From: Oscillospiraceae bacterium
Lineage (GTDB): Bacteria > Bacillota > Clostridia > Oscillospirales > Acutalibacteraceae
Length of the DNA: 6,894 nucleotides
Assembly: GCA_029012165.1 (NCBI GenBank)
Contig: JAQXLO010000157.1
Coordinates: forward strand, 1-6,894
Reading direction: 5' to 3'
In this document: piece after piece, positions 1 to 6,586 of the stretch
Numbering within the stretch: the first letter of the stretch is position 1
Layout: every line of letters starts with the position of its first letter
Notes under the pieces: model-generated
Database searches by the model: none
What the model was told of the DNA's origin: nothing
What the model saw: only the letters and a program-made list of their open reading frames with translations
Made by a program: the position numbers and the translations under genes

Positions 1-129
1 GTGGGGGGTTATGCCCTGTTTTGTGCCGTGCTTCTTTGCTTGGTCTTCAAAAAAAAACGACTGCGCCAGCACGAATACAACGATGGCCAGCGCCATGATG
101 TACATAAAAGGACTTTCTTTAAAATTCAT
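1..129 (-). CDS. Partial membrane protein, N-terminal 43 residues, downstream of fucI
   Basis: This is the 5' end of a gene that continues past the left edge; 43 codons are visible without a stop. The ATG (127-129) is preceded on the minus strand by AGGGG with a 6 nt gap, which supports the start. The visible protein begins MNFKESPF, then has a hydrophobic stretch at about residues 8-27 (MYIMALAIVVFVLAQSFFF), followed by a charged, lysine-rich stretch (EDQAKKHGTKQG). This looks like a first membrane segment entered from outside or acting as a signal anchor. Its place directly after fucI suggests a role in fucose uptake or product export, but this is inference. The start resembles my memory of DUF5058-type multi-pass transporter-like proteins, which is a weak hunch. 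No domain can be assigned from 43 residues. A terminator-like hairpin lies immediately upstream of its ribosome binding site. Confidence 0.7.
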   Translation of the reverse strand, partial: MNFKESPFMYIMALAIVVFVLAQSFFFEDQAKKHGTKQGITPH

Positions 130-140
130 AGACTACCCCT

Positions 141-171
141 AAAAAATCGGGGACTCAAGCGAATCCCCGAT
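141..171 (-). terminator. Intrinsic terminator-like hairpin after fucI
   Basis: Read on the minus strand, ATCGGGGA (171-164) pairs perfectly with TCCCCGAT (153-146) around a 10 nt loop, and a run of six T residues (146-141) follows. The hairpin begins 12 nt after the fucI stop codon. The T-tract runs directly into the AGGGG ribosome binding site of the next gene, so there is no room for a separate promoter between them. It may be a partial terminator or a 3' end stabiliser that lowers expression of the downstream membrane gene relative to fucI. Confidence 0.75.
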
Positions 172-183
172 CGTGTGCAAAAA

Positions 184-1980
184 TTATTTATACATCGGGC
201 CGTAAGCGGCGCAGGCACGGTAGTCCTGCCCCTCCTTGTCCATGCCGAAGGCGTTCCATGCGGCGGGACGGTAGATGTCCTGCTCGGGGACGTTATGCAG
301 GCAGACGGGAATGCGCAGGATGGAGCAGAGGGTGATCATGTCCGCACCGATATGACCGTAGGAGATGGCACCGTGGTTGGCGCCCCAGTTGTTCATCAGG
401 TCGTAGGCGGAGGCGAAGGCGCCCTCGCCGGTCAGACGGGGGGCAAACCAAGTGCAGGGCCATGTGGGGTCGGTGCGATCCCACAGGATCTTGGACACTT
501 CGTCCGGCAGCTTGACGGTGTAGCCCTCGGCGATCTGCATCACGGGACCGACGCCCTTGACGATGTTCAGGCGGCACATGGTGGCGGGCATTTCCGCACG
601 GGTGAGGAAGTGGGAGGAGAATCCGCCGCCACGGAAATAGCCACGGTCGGAGGTGCACCAGTCGGTGGCTTTGAGCATCTTGTCCATGTCCTCTTCGGTG
701 ACGTTGAACCATTCCTTCATGACAGCTTTGCCATTTTCATCGGTGCATTCACCGCAGGCGTCCAGACAGCAGGCGCCGGAATTGATGAGGTGGATAAAGC
801 CCTTGGATTCCTTGGCGACACCCTCCAGCTCGTAGCCGGTCACTCGCTTGACCGCTTCGGGGCTCCAGTATGTACGCACATCGGCGAACATCTGGGCACG
901 GTTGGTGAGCAGCTTCATCAACAGCATCGTAAGACCGTTGAGGGTATCGTTCTCGGTGGCGAGGATGTACGGCTCACGGGCGCCGTTCCAGTCGAAGGAG
1001 GTGTTGAGCATCGCCTCGGGGAAGTCGCAGTTGGGGTAGAAGTCCGTCCACTGACGCTGACCCTGGAAGCCGGCGGCAATGGCGTTGTGACCCGCCTTTT
1101 CTTCTTCGCAGCCATCAGGAAGGTTCGGGTTGCCGTTCATCAGATCCTTGATGATGCACATCATCTTGACGGAGAATTCCCAGTCGGATTCCTTTTCTGC
1201 ATCGGTCTTGCGGACGAATTCGGGGTTCTTGTCGAAGCCCTCGGGGCAGTGCGCCTTCGTCCATGCCAGCGCCTTCTGATATTCGGCTTCGTCGTAGATG
1301 TTTTCGCTCATGCGGCGGATGATCTCCACCTCGTCCACGGATTCGACACGCATACCCAGATATTCCTCGATGAAGTCGGGGTCGATGGAGGAACCGGCAA
1401 TGCCCATGCAGATAGAGCCGATTTGCAGGTAGGATTTGCCACGCATCGTAGCGGCGGCAACAGCGGCCTTGCCGAAGCGCAAAAGCTTCGTGCGCACATC
1501 CTCGGGGATGGTCGCCGCATCGTCCTTGTCCTGTACGTCGTGACCGTAGATGCCGAATGCGGGCAGACCCTTCTGTGCGTGTGCCGCCAAAACAGAGGCA
1601 AGATACACGGCGCCGGGACGCTCGGTGGCGTTAAAGCCCCACACGCCCTTGATGGTGGTGGGATCCATGTCCATGGTTTCGGAGCCGTAGCACCAACAGG
1701 GAGTGACGGACAGAGTGATGGAAACGCCCTCCTTCTTGAACTGCTTGTCGCAGGCGGCAGCTTCGGCGACACGACCGATGGAGGTATCGGAGATGACGAC
1801 CTTGACCGGCTCGCCGTTGGAGTAACGCAGGTTTTCCTCATAGAGCTTTTTGACGGCAAGCGCCATGTCCATGGTCTGATCCTCCAGGGATTCACGAACC
1901 TTCAAAGGACCTCTTCTTGCGTCGATGATGCGGCGAATGCCGATGACGGGGTACTCGCCGATGAATCTGTTTTCTGCCAT
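184..1980 (-). CDS. fucI: L-fucose isomerase (FucI)
   Basis: FucI is a cytoplasmic, Mn-dependent ketol isomerase that converts L-fucose to L-fuculose (and often D-arabinose to D-ribulose). The protein has 598 residues; the E. coli enzyme has 591, and the two align along nearly the whole length. Signature stretches include VTPCWCYGSET, FNATERPGAVYLASVLAAH, IYGHDVQD, SFDWNGAREP and the C-terminal EGQDYRACAAYGPMYK. The residues that align with the E. coli metal and proton-transfer ligands Glu337, Asp361 and His528 are Glu343 (ATEND), Asp367 (FADVRTYW) and His536 (WGANHG), so the enzyme should be active. I chose the ATG at 1978-1980 because AGAAAGG lies 9 nt before it; an ATG three codons upstream would abut that site. 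It follows the kinase gene by 65 nt, the widest gap in the operon. One oddity is a cluster of four cysteines (404, 405, 409, 412) in a region where the E. coli protein differs. Confidence 0.97.
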   Translation of the reverse strand: MAENRFIGEYPVIGIRRIIDARRGPLKVRESLEDQTMDMALAVKKLYEENLRYSNGEPVKVVISDTSIGRVAEAAACDKQFKKEGVSITLSVTPCWCYGSETMDMDPTTIKGVWGFNATERPGAVYLASVLAAHAQKGLPAFGIYGHDVQDKDDAATIPEDVRTKLLRFGKAAVAAATMRGKSYLQIGSICMGIAGSSIDPDFIEEYLGMRVESVDEVEIIRRMSENIYDEAEYQKALAWTKAHCPEGFDKNPEFVRKTDAEKESDWEFSVKMMCIIKDLMNGNPNLPDGCEEEKAGHNAIAAGFQGQRQWTDFYPNCDFPEAMLNTSFDWNGAREPYILATENDTLNGLTMLLMKLLTNRAQMFADVRTYWSPEAVKRVTGYELEGVAKESKGFIHLINSGACCLDACGECTDENGKAVMKEWFNVTEEDMDKMLKATDWCTSDRGYFRGGGFSSHFLTRAEMPATMCRLNIVKGVGPVMQIAEGYTVKLPDEVSKILWDRTDPTWPCTWFAPRLTGEGAFASAYDLMNNWGANHGAISYGHIGADMITLCSILRIPVCLHNVPEQDIYRPAAWNAFGMDKEGQDYRACAAYGPMYK

Positions 1981-2045
1981 AATATTCATCCTTTCTTTCT
2001 GCCGATTATATATAAGGCGACGCCGCAAAGGGCAGACGCCATGGT

Positions 2046-3524
2046 TTACGGATTGTCTGTCGCACGGACGAAGTTTGCGAACGCTTCTTTCCAAGTTTCG
2101 GCGTTCTGCGGCTCGTAGGTGCGCAGGGCTTCACTGTGTGCAAGGATTCTGCGTGCTTCGCCGATGTCCCGGATGGCGCCCCGGGCGATCAGCTGGACGG
2201 CGATATTGCCCAGCACCGTCGCCTCGATGGGACCCGCCTTGACGGGCAGGTCGCAGGCGTTGGCGGTCATTTGGCAAAGCAGAGTGTCCTTGGTGCCGCC
2301 GCCGATGACGTGGAGAACGGTGTATGTTTTCCCGGTGCAGTCGGAGATCTTCTCGAGGGTCTGGCGGTATTTCATGGCAAGGCTCTCGTAGATACAGCGC
2401 ATGATTTCGCCCACGGTCTGCGGGACATACTGCCCTGTTTGGGCGCAGTAATCCTGCACTCTCTGCGGGAGATTGCCCCGCACACCGAATTCGGGGGCGT
2501 CGGGGTCTATGAAACAGCGCAGCGGCTCTGCCTGCAGGGCAAGCTGCTCCAGATCGGCGTAGGAATACTGCGTACCCTCTCTCGCCCACTGGCGGCGGCT
2601 CTCCTGAATGAGCCACAGTCCCGTGATGTTTTTCAAAAAGCCCGTGGCGTAGCCGTAGCCGCCCTCGTTGGTGACGTTGATCTCCAGCGACTTCTCGTTG
2701 ACAATGGGGGCATCCAGTTCCGTGCCGAACAGCGACCAGGTGCCGGAGCTGAGGAAGGCGAAATCCTTTTCCGTGCTGGGTACGGCGCTGATGGCGGACT
2801 GGGTGTCGTGACCGCAGACGGCGATGACGGGAACAGGCTGTACGCCGCATTCCTCGCACACGTCCCGGCTGAGCATTCCCGACACGGTGCCGGAGGGCAC
2901 GATGGGCGTAAACAGGCGGGACGGGATGCCCAGCTTGTCCATGATGTCGTACGCCCAGTCCTTCGTCTCGATGTCCACAAGCTGTGATGTCGTCGCAATG
3001 GAATACTCGGTGTGCTGCTCGCCCGTGAGCATATAGGCGAACAAATCGGGCATGAACAGCAGACGCTGTGCCCTGTCCAAAATATGCGGGCGGTATTTGC
3101 GCAGGGAGTACAGCTGGAACACGGTGTTCAGCTCCATGAACTGAATGCCCGTTCTTTTGTAAAATTCGTCCTTGGGGACAGAGAGGAACGATTCCTCCAC
3201 CAGACCCTTGGTGCGGGTGTCCCGGTAATGGACAGGGTTTTCCAAAAGACAGCCGAACTCGTCCAAAAGACCGAAGTCCACGCCCCATGTGTCGATGCCG
3301 ATGCAGTCAAAGCCGCCGGCAAGCTTGGCTTGCACAATGCCCTGCTTGATCTCGTGGAACAGCCGCAGTACATCCCAGTAGGTGGTGCCGCGCACATCCA
3401 CGGGGTCGTTGGAGAAGCGGTGCACCTCGGACAGGGTGATCTTTTCCCCGTCAAAGGTGCCGAGGATGGCACGTCCGCTGGATGCGCCGAAATCGAACGC
3501 CAGCGCACGAATCGCTTTGTCCAT
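2046..3524 (-). CDS. rhaB: RhaB-type sugar kinase, probable L-fuculokinase
   Basis: This is a 492-residue FGGY-family carbohydrate kinase. By sequence it belongs to the rhamnulokinase (RhaB) branch, not the E. coli FucK branch: SSGTWSLFG, NVTNEGG, LKNITGLWLIQE and the C-terminal AGPIEATVLGNIAVQL all match RhaB. The N-terminal phosphate loop is DFGASSGR (residues 11-18), the likely catalytic base is Asp240 in CGHDTQSA, and the adenosine-site motif IGGGTKD is at 407-413. Because it lies between fucU and fucI and no rhamnose isomerase is present, the likely reaction is ATP-dependent phosphorylation of L-fuculose to L-fuculose 1-phosphate in the cytoplasm; activity on L-rhamnulose is possible. 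The gene symbol given is the family name, and function is inferred from context. The start is set by AAAGGAG 8 nt before the ATG. That site overlaps the stop region of fucU (16 nt gap), which suggests translational coupling. Confidence 0.93.
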   Translation of the reverse strand: MDKAIRALAFDFGASSGRAILGTFDGEKITLSEVHRFSNDPVDVRGTTYWDVLRLFHEIKQGIVQAKLAGGFDCIGIDTWGVDFGLLDEFGCLLENPVHYRDTRTKGLVEESFLSVPKDEFYKRTGIQFMELNTVFQLYSLRKYRPHILDRAQRLLFMPDLFAYMLTGEQHTEYSIATTSQLVDIETKDWAYDIMDKLGIPSRLFTPIVPSGTVSGMLSRDVCEECGVQPVPVIAVCGHDTQSAISAVPSTEKDFAFLSSGTWSLFGTELDAPIVNEKSLEINVTNEGGYGYATGFLKNITGLWLIQESRRQWAREGTQYSYADLEQLALQAEPLRCFIDPDAPEFGVRGNLPQRVQDYCAQTGQYVPQTVGEIMRCIYESLAMKYRQTLEKISDCTGKTYTVLHVIGGGTKDTLLCQMTANACDLPVKAGPIEATVLGNIAVQLIARGAIRDIGEARRILAHSEALRTYEPQNAETWKEAFANFVRATDNP

Positions 3525-3540
3525 GCGAAACGCTCCTTTC

Positions 3541-3966
3541 TCAGTTCAGGACAACGCCCTTTTTCAGGATGATGTTGGCATAGATCGCCGTTTCGCCCGT
3601 GGCGATGACGGCATATGCCTTTTTGGCACGCTCATAAAAGGCAAAGCGCTCCTCCAGAGCGAACGCCTTGTCGCCCTCGTTGGCGTGCACGATCTTCTCA
3701 TACTCTGCCCAGATTTCGGGACGGTTCTCCGCATCGCCGTTGTCCATGAGCGCCACGGGCGCTTCCACATAGGTGTCCAGCGGCATGAGTTGGAGGATGG
3801 CGTCCAGGATCTCGGGAACGCCGTGACCGTCCAGACGGACAAGACGCTGTGCCATGGAGGCGGCGGGGAAGTTGCCGTCGCCGATGACGATTTCGTCACC
3901 GTGCCCCATCTCCATGAGGATCTTCAAAAGTTCCGGGGACAGAACGGGGGAAATATTTTTTAACAT
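3541..3966 (-). CDS. fucU: L-fucose mutarotase (FucU)
   Basis: FucU is a small cytoplasmic RbsD/FucU-family enzyme that interconverts the alpha and beta anomers of L-fucose, supplying the form used by the isomerase. The protein is 141 residues, against 140 in E. coli, and aligns without large gaps: ISPVLSPELLKILMEMGHGDEI at the N terminus, RFAFYERAKKAYAV and the C-terminal NIILKKGV. The catalytic His22 (MGHGDE) and the sugar-contact residues Asp30, Arg107 and Tyr129-Asn131 are all present. The family normally forms rings of several subunits. The ATG at 3964-3966 follows AGAAAGGAAAGG on the minus strand, and the gene begins 13 nt after the PAP2 stop codon. FucU helps distinguish this operon as one for fucose and not rhamnose, which would use RhaM. 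Confidence 0.97.
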   Translation of the reverse strand: MLKNISPVLSPELLKILMEMGHGDEIVIGDGNFPAASMAQRLVRLDGHGVPEILDAILQLMPLDTYVEAPVALMDNGDAENRPEIWAEYEKIVHANEGDKAFALEERFAFYERAKKAYAVIATGETAIYANIILKKGVVLN

Positions 3967-3979
3967 AGCCTTTCCTTTC

Positions 3980-4579
3980 TCAGTCCTTAAAGACCGTCAG
4001 CTTTGTTTTTTCATTGACGAGCTTGATGATAAACTTGCACACAAAGATTGCGATCACGCCGTACACGATGCCGAACAGTGCACCGAAGATCACGTCTGTC
4101 GGATAGTGGACGTGGACATAAATGCGGGAGAAAGCGATCAGCGCCGCCAGAACATAGCCGGGAACGATGAAGCGTGCCTTCTTGCTGACCGTCAAGCCCG
4201 TTGCGGCGGCAAACGCCGAGGAAGAATGGCCGGAGGGGAAGGAGAAGCTGTCGGGACGGGTGACGAACTCCGGGTACACGAACCAGTCCTTCCACACGTC
4301 CAAATCGAACGGACGGGGACGGGCAAAGAAGTTTTTCAAAAATACGTTGTTGAAGAAGAACATACAGATAATGGCGCCCGCCACGGTGAAGCCGATCTTG
4401 CGGGTCTTTTTGAAGAGCATCAGCACGATGGCCAGCGCAATCCAGAGGATGCCGCCGTCCCCCAATCGGGTCAGGAACACAAGGATGGGCGTCAGCACGC
4501 CGGAGATGCCGTAGCCGAAAATCTTTTCGACCCACTCAAAGATCGCCCGGTCGAAGCCGAGAAATGCGGAAAAGTCCAT
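3980..4579 (-). CDS. PAP2-family membrane phosphatase
   Basis: This 199-residue integral membrane protein belongs to the type 2 phosphatidic acid phosphatase (PAP2) superfamily. All three parts of the active-site signature are intact: K82 with RP at 89-90 (KNFFARPRP), PSGH at 115-118, and SR 151-152 with H158 and D162 (SRIYVHVHYPTD). Around five to six membrane segments are visible, at about 25-38, 43-56, 62-80, 120-133, 137-151 and 163-184. In Bacillota such proteins commonly dephosphorylate undecaprenyl diphosphate, lipid phosphates or related isoprenoid diphosphates at the outer membrane face; the exact substrate cannot be read from the sequence. The start is supported by AAAGGAG 8 nt upstream. 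It is the first gene of the transcription unit and has no obvious catalytic role in fucose breakdown. It may simply share the promoter, or support cell-envelope lipid recycling. Confidence 0.93.
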   Translation of the reverse strand: MDFSAFLGFDRAIFEWVEKIFGYGISGVLTPILVFLTRLGDGGILWIALAIVLMLFKKTRKIGFTVAGAIICMFFFNNVFLKNFFARPRPFDLDVWKDWFVYPEFVTRPDSFSFPSGHSSSAFAAATGLTVSKKARFIVPGYVLAALIAFSRIYVHVHYPTDVIFGALFGIVYGVIAIFVCKFIIKLVNEKTKLTVFKD

Positions 4580-4614
4580 AGTGAAACTCCTTTTGTCCGT
4601 AAATAGTTGTTATT

Positions 4615-4642
4615 ATTGTAACACATTTTGGTAGAATTGCAA
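4615..4642 (-). promoter_or_regulatory. Promoter of the PAP2-fucU-kinase-fucI operon
   Basis: On the minus strand TTGCAA (4642-4637) and TACAAT (4620-4615) are separated by 16 nt, and TGT stands directly before the -10 box, giving an extended -10 element. Transcription would begin near 4608, leaving a leader of about 29 nt with an AAAGGAG site before the PAP2 ATG. No comparably good promoter was seen inside the operon, so this probably serves all the minus-strand genes. Confidence 0.75.
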
Positions 4643-4651
4643 TCGTTTCCG
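4638..4651 (-). promoter_or_regulatory. Possible cre or LacI-family operator over the -35 box
   Basis: The minus strand reads CGGAAACGATTGCA. The core AANCGNT of the CcpA cre consensus (TGWAANCGNTNWCA) is matched, with mismatches at positions 1, 3 and 12. The site overlaps the -35 box of the operon promoter, where binding of a LacI/CcpA-type protein would block transcription. No regulator gene is visible in the window, so this rests on the motif alone. Confidence 0.3.
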
Positions 4652-4660
4652 AAAAAAATC

Positions 4661-4675
4661 TACGAAAATATCGTA
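4661..4675. repeat. Short inverted repeat upstream of the fucose operon promoter
   Basis: TACGA and TCGTA form a perfect 5 bp inverted repeat around a 5 nt AT centre (TACGAAAATATCGTA). It lies about 20 bp upstream of the -35 box of the minus-strand promoter, a position that would suit an activator. It could also be chance in an AT-rich divergent region. Confidence 0.3.
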
Positions 4676-4729
4676 TGACCTGCCGACAAAAAACAGAACA
4701 TTTCCCACCCATATTCCTGCAAATTGTAC

Positions 4730-4758
4730 TTGTAATTCCGGCACATTTCCGCTATAAT
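4730..4758 (+). promoter_or_regulatory. Promoter of the 598-residue membrane protein gene
   Basis: TTGTAA (4730-4735) and a consensus TATAAT (4753-4758) are separated by the ideal 17 nt. Transcription would begin near 4765, giving a leader of about 25 nt that contains the AAAGGAG ribosome binding site (4775-4781). It is arranged back to back with the fucose operon promoter, the two -35 boxes being about 90 bp apart. Confidence 0.85.
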
Positions 4759-4789
4759 GAAAAGACAACTTGTCAAAGGAGCTGAAACT

Positions 4790-6586
4790 ATGGATCCTAT
4801 TAAGGTCGATTTCTCCGGCAAAGGCGCAGACCGCGGCAGAGAGATCGTTATCCCGCCCGAAAAAGCGGCGCTGAAAATCGTGCTCTCCGTCGTGTGTTCT
4901 CTGCTGACGGGCGGCGTGATTTACTACTTTGCGTTGCCTGCGCTCAATTTCAAAGCGATTGAGTTCTACTATTTTATCGGCGCAGTGATTGCCGCATTCG
5001 TGGCGTTCCTCGCTCTGTTTACCGCTGTGTTCAAGCACACCGAGTACGTCCCCTATGTCAAGAAAAAAGCGATCGTACCCGTAATTTTGATTTTGGTGCT
5101 GGCACTGGTCGTCGGCGTGGGCTATGTGGTCGGCAGTCAGTTCTTCCGTGCAAAGAGCTACAGCGAGATCATCTCCGTCAAGGAGGATCAGGACTTTGAC
5201 GCCGACTTCGACGAGCCGGACTTCAAGACCATCCCCAAGCTGGATGAAAGCGCTTCTGCCACCGTGGCGCTCAAGGCCATGGGTGCGCTGGCGGATCTGG
5301 ATCTGGAATCCCAGTTCAAGGTGTATTCCGGGCTGAAAGCTGCCTCCGCCTATCCCCAGATCAACTACGAACAGCGCCCCGTCCGTCTGGCGACGCTGCA
5401 ATACGCCAACATTATTAAATGGATCACCAACATGAGCGACGGTCTGCCCGGGTATATCATCATTGACACCGCCAACGAGGATCAGCAATTCGTCAAGCTC
5501 GAAAAGCCTATCCGTTACTCGCTGTCCGACCATTTCGGACGCTACGTCACCCGTGTGGTGCGCTTCGCCTATCCCACCTATATGTTCGACAAGCCCTCCT
5601 TCGAGATCGACGACAGCGGCAACCCCTACTGGATCGTTGCCCACATCGACAAGACCATCGGTCTGTTCGGCGGTCGGGACGTCAAGGGCATCGTCATTGT
5701 GGATGCTGTCACGGGGGAATGCACCTACCACACCATGCAGGAGGTGCGGGAGAGCGCAGAACTGCGCTGGATCGACCGTGTGTATTCCGACGAGCTGATC
5801 GTGGAGCAGTACAACTACCACGGCCGCTACGGCAAGGGCTTCTGGAACTCCGTCCTCGGTCAGGAAAGCTGTGTCAAGACCACGGAGGGCAGCAACTACG
5901 TGGCGCTGGACGATGACGTGTGGCTGTACACCGGCGTGACCTCCCTCACCAGCGACGAATCCATCGTCGGTTTCGTGCTCGTCAACCAGCGTACCAAGGA
6001 GACCCGCTTCTATCGTGTCAGCGGCGGCAAGGAAAGCGCCGGTCAGGATGCGGCAATGGGTCTTGTGCAGGAAAAGGGCTACACCGCCACGTTCCCGCTT
6101 CTGGTCAATATCGGCGGCGAACCGACCTACTTCATGTCTCTGAAGGACAACGCTCAGACCGTGCAGCTGTATGCGCTGGTCAATGTGCGCCAGTACAACA
6201 AGGTCAAGGTCACCGGCAACACCATCTCCGGCTGTCTGGACAGCTATGTGGAAAGTCTGAAGTCCGTGGGTGTGGACGTGGGCAAGGATGTGGAAAATAT
6301 CGCCCTGCCCAATGAGGACGGCATCGAAACCGCCCCCGGCACCGCTCCCGCCGAGGAACCCACAGCGGACGTGGTCGGCGCTGTGACCGAGATCCGTTCC
6401 GCCGTGATCGACGGCAACACCGTGTATTACCTGCGTGTGACCGGCTCCGCCGCTTACTACGCCGTCAGCGCCGCCGACTGTGAACAGGCGGTCATCCTGA
6501 ACGTGGGCGACAATATCCGCGCCGGCGCCAAGGGTACCGGCAACATTCGCAGATTGACCGATCTGCAAATCCTTGCCGCAGAGTAA
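4790..6586 (+). CDS. Uncharacterised 3-TM protein with large extracytoplasmic beta-rich domain
   Basis: I do not recognise this 598-residue protein. The ATG at 4790 follows AAAGGAG by 8 nt; an in-frame ATG at 4757 lies inside the -10 box and is not the start. Membrane segments are at about 27-48, 58-81 and 94-115. The KKK-containing loop at 82-93 and the charged N terminus should be cytoplasmic, placing residues 116-598 outside the membrane. An acidic stretch follows (131-143), then a long alpha/beta region with repeated strands of the form G-four hydrophobics-D/N-turn-E-x-x-F/Y at 221, 300 and 394 and a looser one near 459. These recall PepSY-like units, an inference only. A Pro/Ala/Glu-rich linker (511-526) leads to a small C-terminal beta domain (527-598). 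The gene is monocistronic: it has its own promoter and a strong terminator. A role at the cell envelope is likely, but no catalytic motif is evident. Confidence 0.9.
   Translation: MDPIKVDFSGKGADRGREIVIPPEKAALKIVLSVVCSLLTGGVIYYFALPALNFKAIEFYYFIGAVIAAFVAFLALFTAVFKHTEYVPYVKKKAIVPVILILVLALVVGVGYVVGSQFFRAKSYSEIISVKEDQDFDADFDEPDFKTIPKLDESASATVALKAMGALADLDLESQFKVYSGLKAASAYPQINYEQRPVRLATLQYANIIKWITNMSDGLPGYIIIDTANEDQQFVKLEKPIRYSLSDHFGRYVTRVVRFAYPTYMFDKPSFEIDDSGNPYWIVAHIDKTIGLFGGRDVKGIVIVDAVTGECTYHTMQEVRESAELRWIDRVYSDELIVEQYNYHGRYGKGFWNSVLGQESCVKTTEGSNYVALDDDVWLYTGVTSLTSDESIVGFVLVNQRTKETRFYRVSGGKESAGQDAAMGLVQEKGYTATFPLLVNIGGEPTYFMSLKDNAQTVQLYALVNVRQYNKVKVTGNTISGCLDSYVESLKSVGVDVGKDVENIALPNEDGIETAPGTAPAEEPTADVVGAVTEIRSAVIDGNTVYYLRVTGSAAYYAVSAADCEQAVILNVGDNIRAGAKGTGNIRRLTDLQILAAE

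Noticed and set aside
1981..2045. A TATAAT on the minus strand (2010-2005) in the kinase-fucI gap as an internal promoter
   Set aside because: No acceptable -35 box is found at 16-18 nt (the bases there read about GCCCTT). The gap may hold a weak internal start, but the sequence does not support calling it.
1..2118. A 705-codon open frame on the plus strand across fucI
   Set aside because: It is antisense to fucI, whose protein matches the known enzyme end to end. The reading frame is low in sequence sense (long Gly/His/Val/Asp-rich runs), starts with no ribosome binding site, and is a typical product of biased codon use in GC-rich genes.
2046..3524. Rhamnose operon (rhaB) as the meaning of the cluster
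   Set aside because: The kinase is RhaB-like, but its partners are clear FucI and FucU, not RhaA and RhaM, so fucose use is the better reading.
4757..4789. Upstream in-frame ATG for the membrane protein at 4757
   Set aside because: It lies within the -10 box, so it would not be on the transcript, and it has no ribosome binding site. The ATG at 4790 has AAAGGAG at 8 nt.
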